Origin: Psychrosphaera sp. B3R10
Lineage (GTDB): Bacteria > Pseudomonadota > Gammaproteobacteria > Enterobacterales > Alteromonadaceae
NCBI RefSeq assembly: GCF_018861025.1
Contig: NZ_JAHKQH010000008.1
Location: 108,470 to 172,469 of the forward strand
Length of the DNA: 64,000 nt
Direction: 5' to 3'
This document shows positions 59,154-64,000 of the stretch, piece after piece; positions within the stretch are counted from its first letter, which is position 1, and each line of letters opens with the position of its first letter. The notes beneath the pieces were generated by a model. It did no database searches. It saw only the letters and a list, made by a program, of their open reading frames with translations, and had not been told where the DNA came from. Made by a program: the position numbers and the translations under genes.

Positions 59154-59443
59154 TTTGGACAGACGCCGCATTATATGATTTAGATGAAATTGCAGAATAT
59201 ATAGCGATTTCAAATTTGATTGCAGCAAAAAAGTTAGTCCAACTTATTTTTGAAAAAGTAGAGCGCTTGGAACTTTATCCGGAATCGGGCAAAAAGCCGC
59301 AAGAAATCCAAAACCTAAATTATCGTGAAATTGTAATTAACCCATGTCGTATATTTTACAAATATGAACAAGATAACGTTTATATATTACATGTATTAAG
59401 GCAAGAACGTGATTTAAGGCGTTATCTTATAACCGAGTTCTAG
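59141..59443 (+). CDS. Cassette 2: ParE/RelE-family toxin
   Basis: 100 aa. Seen: IIWTDAALYDLDEIAEYIAISNLIAAKKLVQLIFEKVERL, the helical hairpin of ParE proteins, GKKPQEIQNLNYREIVINPCRIFYKYEQDNVYILHVLRQERDL with the C-terminal strand. The ParE (gyrase) subgroup looks likelier than mRNA-cutting RelE, but target is uncertain. Type II TA cassettes are common in sedentary integrons and stabilise the array. Confidence 0.9.
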   Translation: MAEIIWTDAALYDLDEIAEYIAISNLIAAKKLVQLIFEKVERLELYPESGKKPQEIQNLNYREIVINPCRIFYKYEQDNVYILHVLRQERDLRRYLITEF

Positions 59444-59446
59444 TAT

Positions 59447-59547
59447 AGCTAACAAAGCAATAAAGTCGGACGCGTCAAGCTTGGCTCGCGTTCGTCCCTC
59501 ACGGATTTTAGCCAAGCTTAACTCAGCCTCTTATTGAAGCGTTAACT
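59447..59547 (+). repeat. attC2
   Basis: Starts AGCTAAC (59447-59453), ends GTTAACT (59541-59547), about 101 bp. The outer stem pairs R'' with R', and a central arm pairs AAGCTTGGCT with AGCCAAGCTT. Nearly identical to attC3. Confidence 0.9.
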
Positions 59548-59895
59548 AGGCCCAAAATATCAAGGTTATAAATTTGAACCTTTAGTGTTTTGTTTTGGGT
59601 TAAACCTAGCCGATTTCGGTTTACTTATGTGGGTGTTGCCGGTTCCACATAGCAACATTTTACTTTCGTTGCAGCGTTTACAACAAACCAACGGATAGCT
59701 AAGTTTAGTGTTAATTGACGTTTTAGTGGGTTGTAGGCTACCGTGGTTTTAAAAGTTTTGTTCTGTTTAAAACTGCAATTCTGATTGATTACCCATTAAT
59801 GAAATAGTGGTAAAAATTTGAAATATCGTAAATGGGGTTCAGTGTTGTTTGGACAATCGGGGTAATTTGAATTGCGGAGCGTGGTGCTAGGCCTA
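59548..59895 (+). other. Cassette 3: no credible ORF
   Basis: Between attC2 and attC3, about 350 bp. No ORF longer than 30 codons with a ribosome site. TTGACG (59715-59720), 18 bp, TACCGT (59739-59744) could be a promoter pointing to the next cassettes. Short inverted repeats such as AGTTTT/AAAACT near 59755-59776. It may carry a promoter or small RNA rather than a protein. Confidence 0.6.
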
Positions 59896-59996
59896 CGTTA
59901 ACAAATCAATAAAGTCGGACGCGTCAAGCTTGGCTCGCGTTCGTTCCTCACGGATTTTAGCCAAGCTTAACTTCGCCTCTTATTGAAGCGTTATAA
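59896..59996 (+). repeat. attC3
   Basis: CGTTAAC (59896-59902) to GTTATAA (59990-59996). Differs from attC2 at only a handful of positions over about 90 bp. Confidence 0.9.
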
Positions 59997-60022
59997 ACCT
60001 TAATCAAGTAATGGAGTACATG

Positions 60023-60382
60023 ATGAAAATTAATTACCTAATAATATCTACCCTAGTAATTCTTACAGGCTGCGATGATTCAGATAGCAATTATAATATC
60101 GACGTTTATATAAGTACTGGTGAACTCCAATGCCAAGAAAATGGTTTATCTATCTCTGAAACTAAAGGTTATTTATTGGACGCTAATATAGAAGTTAAAT
60201 CTGAGAGTTGTGGTCATTTAACTGAAATTAATTATGCCGAGGTTTGCGGTGGTGAAACAGGAAACCTCCATGTATTCTCTATTTCTATAGCGGATGAAAA
60301 TACAGCAGAAAATTTAGGGTTCACTATTCCGGATAATACGATTTCTGAGGATGACTATGAAAAAGAAGATTGTAGTGTTTAA
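60023..60382 (+). CDS. Cassette 4: small lipoprotein
   Basis: 119 aa from ATG 60023, with GGAG six bases upstream; an earlier ATG at 60011 overlaps that site. Seen: lipobox LTGC (MKINYLIISTLVILTGC) and an acidic mature part with two Cys later. The residues after Cys are Asp-Asp, an inner-membrane retention signal in enterobacteria. Function unknown. Confidence 0.75.
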   Translation: MKINYLIISTLVILTGCDDSDSNYNIDVYISTGELQCQENGLSISETKGYLLDANIEVKSESCGHLTEINYAEVCGGETGNLHVFSISIADENTAENLGFTIPDNTISEDDYEKEDCSV

Positions 60383-60386
60383 AGGT

Positions 60387-60491
60387 TTATAACAAGTCGA
60401 TAAAGAAAGGGACATAAAATCATTGGCTTGGCGCTCGTGCCTCGCTAAAGTATAACCAATAATTTTATTGCCTCTTATCGAGGCGTTAGGT
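60387..60491 (+). repeat. attC4
   Basis: TTATAAC (60387-60393) to GTTAGGT (60485-60491). Central arm pairs ATCATTGGC-type sequence with CCAATAAT. Confidence 0.88.
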
Positions 60492-60535
60492 AAATATGGA
60501 GAGTTACTCTCCAATAAATATTAAAAAGGATTTTT

Positions 60536-60895
60536 ATGAAGTATCTATTAATTGTTGTTATTTGTGCAGGGGCTTACTATTTTTATTCAAACAAAGCATC
60601 AATTCAACCTTCAACTAATGACTTGGAATACACTGAACTAATTAAACATTTAAAAACTAATAATGTTAAGACTTCAGTTCTTTTAAGCTCAGCTTATAAA
60701 TTTGCTGTTGATGGTTGTAATGATAACGAATGGTTAAAAATTAAAGGTTCAAATACGCAAGCATGCAATGACAGGCTCAATTCATTTAAGGATATATGTG
60801 CAGAAAGAATTTTTCCTGATATGGATATCATTGTTGACGGATATGATACTGCAAATAAAATGTTAAAGCGTTATTCAGAATGTACAGGTGTCTAA
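60536..60895 (+). CDS. Cassette 5: small membrane-anchored or exported protein
   Basis: 119 aa; a hydrophobic N-terminus (about 3-16, YLLIVVICAGAYYF) acts as signal or anchor; no lipobox. Four Cys in the rest (about residues 61, 77, 90, 117) could form disulphides outside the cytoplasm. AAAGGA lies eight bases before the ATG. No family recognised. Confidence 0.7.
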   Translation: MKYLLIVVICAGAYYFYSNKASIQPSTNDLEYTELIKHLKTNNVKTSVLLSSAYKFAVDGCNDNEWLKIKGSNTQACNDRLNSFKDICAERIFPDMDIIVDGYDTANKMLKRYSECTGV

Positions 60896-60898
60896 TTT

Positions 60899-60996
60899 AC
60901 CTAACAAGTCATTGCAAAGGACTAAAAACAGTTGGCCGTTGCTCGTGCCTCGCCATTTTGGCCAACAATTTTTAGCCTCTGAATGAGGCGTTAGCA
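60899..60996 (+). repeat. attC5
   Basis: ACCTAAC (60899-60905) to GTTAGCA (60990-60996). Belongs with attC7 and attC10 to a subgroup with the central CAGTTGG...CCAAC arm. Confidence 0.9.
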
Positions 60997-61290
60997 AGTC
61001 AAAGGAAGGGTTAGGGTTTTTATTTAAACAAGGAATGTGTTCTGCTCAAATCAAAGCAATATTTCATCACTTCCTAGTTTGCACCAAATCCCGATAACGT
61101 TTCGTAAAGTATTTAAGTAGTGTGGTAGTTTGGCTACTCACATTTTATGTTTTGAAAAAGTGTGGTTTATCTGAGAAAGTTGAACCATGAATTATTAATT
61201 AAAAATTGTCTCACAGCGGAATTCTGTTTTGGCTTGGATTAGTCGGTAACTTACAGTGGCAGCAGTAAATTGCACACTCTGAAGGTTGCC
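60997..61290 (+). other. Cassette 6: no credible ORF
   Basis: About 295 bp between attC5 and attC6. A minus-strand open frame at 61195-61446 runs through attC6 and into the next cassette, so it is not a cassette gene. No ribosome site with a good plus-strand ORF. Possibly regulatory or a decayed cassette. Confidence 0.6.
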
Positions 61291-61396
61291 AGCTAACAAG
61301 TCACTAAAGAAAGACAAAACAGAGTTGTACCGGTTCTTGCAAACGACGCAACAACCGGCCCAACAAACTGTTTTGCTTCTTAGTGAGGCGTTAGGA
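61291..61396 (+). repeat. attC6
   Basis: AGCTAAC (61291-61297) to GTTAGGA (61390-61396). Central part contains CCGGTT...AACCGG and outer CAAAACAG/CTGTTTTG pairs. Confidence 0.88.
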
Positions 61397-61403
61397 ATAC
61401 TAT

Positions 61404-62285
61404 TTGAATTCATACGTAGATTTAAGCATTGAACAATTTCTGTCATGGGATCATCGTAAAGAATGCCCTAAAACTATTAATTTTCCTTCGGAATACGAAG
61501 GTCAATCTGACCTGCGGATTGCCTGCACTCAATTAAACTTATCTGCATCTAAGCAAAAGAAATTAGTAGACGAATGGGCTGCATTAATACCAACACTAAC
61601 TCATGTTGAGCATATCTGGTTTTATAGTCGAGTACCTCAAAGGCTACTTGATTCGGTTTCTAGGTTACCTAAATTAAGGTCGCTATTTATTAAGTGGAGT
61701 GGAAACGGCATTACTGACTTGGTGAAAGTTGGAGATCTAAAATCACTCGAACGACTATATATTGGTAGTTGTACACAGTTAGAAACCCTAGAAAGCTTGA
61801 AGAAACTAAAAAACTTAAAGTGGTTAGAGTTGCATGAACTTAAAAAAATCAATGATATCTCAGCAATCAAAAACCTCAATGATCTATTAGGCTTAACATT
61901 CACTGGTGGAATGTTTGGTAAACAATCTTTAAAAAGCATTGAAGCTATTTCTCATTTAACAAATCTTGAGTTCCTTGATCTACATAGACTCAAAGTTGAA
62001 AGTGAGGATGTCTCTGCGATTTCTAAATTAAAAAATCTAAAATACTTGGATCTTCCAATTTATTATCCTTTATCTGAGTTCGCTAGGATTTATGCTGCTT
62101 TACCCAATTGTGATCACGATATTTACGCTTTCCGCAAAACAAATGAAATTTGCGTAAAGTGCATGAAAGGAGAAATGGTGCTACCAATGGCTAAGAATAA
62201 AAGGCAGATTTGCACAGTTTGTAGCGAGCTAAAAGTTAAAAAACTAGAAGATGAATTTTTAGGGTTAGTGGAGTCGTATTCCTAA
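61404..62285 (+). CDS. Cassette 7: leucine-rich-repeat protein with C-terminal CxxC pair
   Basis: 293 aa, TTG start, with AGGA of the attC6 core box as ribosome site. Seen: at least five LRR-like units from about residue 75 to 230 (LRSLFIKWSG, LERLYIGSCTQLETLESLKKLKNLKWLELHEL, LEFLDLHRLKV, LKYLDLPIYY), then a zinc-type module Cys250, Cys253, Cys270, Cys273. No signal peptide. Stop codon is inside the attC7 R'' box. Function unknown; LRRs usually bind protein. Confidence 0.8.
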   Translation: MNSYVDLSIEQFLSWDHRKECPKTINFPSEYEGQSDLRIACTQLNLSASKQKKLVDEWAALIPTLTHVEHIWFYSRVPQRLLDSVSRLPKLRSLFIKWSGNGITDLVKVGDLKSLERLYIGSCTQLETLESLKKLKNLKWLELHELKKINDISAIKNLNDLLGLTFTGGMFGKQSLKSIEAISHLTNLEFLDLHRLKVESEDVSAISKLKNLKYLDLPIYYPLSEFARIYAALPNCDHDIYAFRKTNEICVKCMKGEMVLPMAKNKRQICTVCSELKVKKLEDEFLGLVESYS

Positions 62286-62378
62286 CAAGTCAATTCAGCA
62301 GGACAAAAAACAGTTGGTTTTGCTCCTGCGTCGCTAATTTTAACCAACTATTTTTTGCCTCTGATTGAGGCGTTATGT
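62280..62378 (+). repeat. attC7
   Basis: TCCTAAC (62280-62286) to GTTATGT (62372-62378). Central CAGTTGGTT / AACCAACT arm. Confidence 0.9.
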
Positions 62379-62394
62379 GCCAAGAGGAATTTGA

Positions 62395-62736
62395 GTGTTC
62401 GGAAGCAAAGATAGATTTTTAGCGGACTTAGTCCAGAAAGGTTATCTCAATACACCGAAGAGCGAGATACTCCAAGCAATCGCTGAGTCTGGGAACTGGC
62501 AAGAGTTCGAAGAGTGGCGAATTTCAACAATAACCGAATTCAATATTGGCACTGAGAAGTTCCAAAACGAGGATTGGTTCAGGGTTATCGTAAAGTGTGA
62601 TTATGAGTTTAGTTGTGTTTGTCCTACCATCGAACGAGCTATAGAAATGGCTGGCATGTATCAGCAGTTAATTATGAACTTGTTTACTCAGGTTGGTTGG
62701 CCGTCATGGGCAAGCATAAGTTCTGTGAAACCATGA
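62395..62736 (+). CDS. Cassette 8: unknown soluble protein
   Basis: 113 aa, GTG start with AAGAGG upstream. Helical N-terminus (FLADLVQKGYLNTPKSEILQAIAESG), a central beta segment and a Trp-rich C-terminus (VGWPSWASISS). No family recognised. Confidence 0.65.
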   Translation: MFGSKDRFLADLVQKGYLNTPKSEILQAIAESGNWQEFEEWRISTITEFNIGTEKFQNEDWFRVIVKCDYEFSCVCPTIERAIEMAGMYQQLIMNLFTQVGWPSWASISSVKP

Positions 62737-62744
62737 ACTTCAGC

Positions 62745-62845
62745 ACATAACAAGCCGTTGAAGGTGTGGACGTCTAACGCATGGCTGACGTTCGTCCCTC
62801 ACGATTATAGCCATGCATTATCCGCCCCTTAACGGAGCGTTAGGC
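62745..62845 (+). repeat. attC8
   Basis: ACATAAC (62745-62751) to GTTAGGC (62839-62845). Almost identical to attC9; central GCATGGCT / AGCCATGC arm. Confidence 0.92.
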
Positions 62846-62851
62846 ATACTC

Positions 62852-63280
62852 ATGAAATTTGGCTTCATTATACCAGTCTTGATCTTTGTTTCGTATACAG
62901 CAATGTCGTCTACTCCAATAAAACTTACGGAAAGCATCCTGAACTCTAGTAAGCCTGTCGCTTTAGCTCACAAAATCGTGCATAAAAAAATCAGTGCAAG
63001 TGTTCTTGAGAGTTCAATAAAATCGTACGGAGAAATTACAAACTTTACTTGTTTCATGAGCCATGACTCTGATTTATTCGATACTGTTGCCTGTCACATT
63101 ACCTATGAGCAATTGAAAAATGGTGAAGTCTTGGAGTTTTATTATTTTCTTGATGAAGATGATTGGATAGGTACTAATGTTACATTTATTAATAAAGTAC
63201 CTAAGCAAGGGTGTATTAAGTCTGTTTCAAAAGGCCAAGGCTTAATGAAGGGCTTAAACATTGAACTTGATGAGTGCTAG
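62852..63280 (+). CDS. Cassette 9: exported unknown protein
   Basis: 142 aa from ATG 62852; an open frame upstream of it lies in attC8. Signal peptide about 1-19 (MKFGFIIPVLIFVSYTAMS). Mature part with three Cys and many Asp/Glu. No family recognised. Confidence 0.68.
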   Translation: MKFGFIIPVLIFVSYTAMSSTPIKLTESILNSSKPVALAHKIVHKKISASVLESSIKSYGEITNFTCFMSHDSDLFDTVACHITYEQLKNGEVLEFYYFLDEDDWIGTNVTFINKVPKQGCIKSVSKGQGLMKGLNIELDEC

Positions 63281-63290
63281 TGCTAGGTAT

Positions 63291-63391
63291 GCCTAACAAG
63301 CCGTTTAAGGCATGGACGTCTAACGCGTGGTTGACGTTCGTTCCTCACGATTATAACCACGCATTATCCGCCCCTTAACGGAGCGTTAGGT
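63291..63391 (+). repeat. attC9
   Basis: GCCTAAC (63291-63297) to GTTAGGT (63385-63391). Differs from attC8 at about ten positions, with compensating changes in the central arm (GCGTGGTT / AACCACGC). Confidence 0.92.
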
Positions 63392-63397
63392 ATATCT

Positions 63398-63802
63398 ATG
63401 AAATCAGTGTTTTTTATCCTTATCTTATTTATAACATCTTGCTCATCAATATCGCAAAAGAACATGCCAAATTACCTAGTTGGTATTTGGGCTAGTGAAG
63501 ATGTGGAATTCAGGGGACAGTTTTTGGTAAAAGGAGTGGCTATTTATTTGACGGAGAGCGGCACTGGTGCGATGTTGGCTGGCCCCCCAGCAATTGGTAG
63601 ACGTATAGAAACGAATTATGATCCAGTATCAAAAATAATATTCTACAAAGAGCTTGATTTACATGACAAAGTAGTGCGAGAAGATTCAATTAAATATGTC
63701 GATGAATCTAATGTTTTTATATTGAATTCAGTCAATAATTTAGTTTTAACTCGAAAATTTGATGTTATATCTAGAAAAACTAAACGACTACTAAAAATAT
63801 AA
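63398..63802 (+). CDS. Cassette 10: small lipoprotein
   Basis: 134 aa from ATG 63398. Lipobox ITSC at about residues 12-15; mature part with GIWASEDVEFRGQFLV, a lipocalin-like start. Function unknown. Start lies six bases after the attC9 core box. Confidence 0.7.
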   Translation: MKSVFFILILFITSCSSISQKNMPNYLVGIWASEDVEFRGQFLVKGVAIYLTESGTGAMLAGPPAIGRRIETNYDPVSKIIFYKELDLHDKVVREDSIKYVDESNVFILNSVNNLVLTRKFDVISRKTKRLLKI

Positions 63803-63807
63803 AATAT

Positions 63808-63907
63808 ACCTAACAAGTCATTAAAGCAGGACAAAAAACAGTTGGTTTTTGCTCCTTCGTCGCTTATTTTAACCAACTATTTTTAGCCTCTTAATGAGGC
63901 GTTGAGG
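63808..63907 (+). repeat. attC10, altered core box
   Basis: ACCTAAC (63808-63814) to GTTGAGG (63901-63907). The core box ends G instead of Y, unlike the nine others. The rest matches attC5/attC7 with central CAGTTGGTTT / AACCAACT. Confidence 0.85.
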
Positions 63908-64000
63908 CTGTAGAATAAGTCCCTTTATGATCAAAAGTTCGGTCAGTATTGATTGCTAAACTTGTTTGTTATTTAGCCACCTTTTCGTTTGTACTATGCG
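63908..64000. other. End of window after attC10
   Basis: 93 bp without a recognisable ORF or attC end. It may be the start of a further cassette, the flank of the array, or an insertion sequence end; I cannot tell from this length. Confidence 0.3.

Noticed and set aside
61195..61446. Minus-strand frame through attC6
   Set aside because: It spans an attC site and parts of two cassettes, which a real cassette gene would not.
58718..63907. Strong inverted repeats between cassettes considered as terminators
   Set aside because: They have R''/R' core boxes (YAAC ... GTTR) and about 100-bp spacing of attC sites and no T tracts.

Overview
The window looks like one contiguous stretch of the chromosome of a marine gammaproteobacterium. 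The gene set and order point to Alteromonadales, in the Colwellia / Thalassotalea / Psychrosphaera / Pseudoalteromonas neighbourhood. Pointers are DUF2066-hda, lolCDE-ComEC-msbA-lpxK-kdsB, leuS-lptE-holA-nadD, mfd-csiV, pheST-ihfA, a PilZ protein and an agmatine deiminase pair. Base composition is moderately AT-rich. The genus is inference; no rRNA or tRNA gene is visible to fix it.

Layout. 0.3-7.4 kb (+): ftsK, lolA, rarA, crcB, serS and two small membrane proteins. 7.5-12.5 kb (-): leuS, lptE, holA, nadD. 12.7-15.1 kb (+): a Lon-type AAA protease. 15.3-22.5 kb (-): mfd, csiV, a purine nucleoside phosphorylase, deoC and an unknown gene in one tight run. 22.7-25.3 kb (-): PilZ protein, aguA, aguB (agmatine to putrescine). 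25.3-28.6 kb (+): lolC-lolD-lolE. 28.7-30.4 kb (-): pyrC and DUF2062. 30.5-39.6 kb (+): comEC, msbA, lpxK, Trm112-like, kdsB, an RluA-type pseudouridine synthase, tcdA, ghrA. 39.6-44.1 kb (-): HIT hydrolase, EamA permease, DTW-domain protein, SRPBCC protein, GMC oxidoreductase and a membrane protein. 44.4-46.2 kb (+): DUF2066 and hda. 46.2-46.9 kb (-): flavin reductase. 47.2-51.0 kb (+): a possible leader peptide, pheS, pheT, ihfA. 51.2-57.0 kb: a lysine/alanine-rich unknown, Nif3-like, cmoM, a GST-like protein, a CBM48 protein and a large DUF5916 protein. This part is ordinary core genome: cell division, envelope lipid and lipoprotein export, tRNA charging and modification, and nucleotide metabolism.

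57.2-64.0 kb is the accessory part and the highlight: a sedentary chromosomal integron. It has a complete integron integrase (minus strand) with its terminator, a LexA (SOS) box over its promoter, and an attI-like region with a pair of 15-bp direct repeats. Ten attC sites follow and define ten cassettes, all in the + orientation. These encode a zinc-ribbon membrane protein, a Phd/ParE toxin-antitoxin pair with its own promoter, small lipoproteins or exported proteins, a leucine-rich-repeat protein with a C-terminal CxxC pair, and unknown proteins. Two cassettes have no credible ORF and may carry promoters or small RNAs. The array runs close to the window edge, and the last attC core box is non-consensus, so the array may end there, be interrupted by an insertion, or continue.

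No CRISPR array, prophage, rRNA or tRNA gene was found. All core genes look intact. Several use TTG starts.
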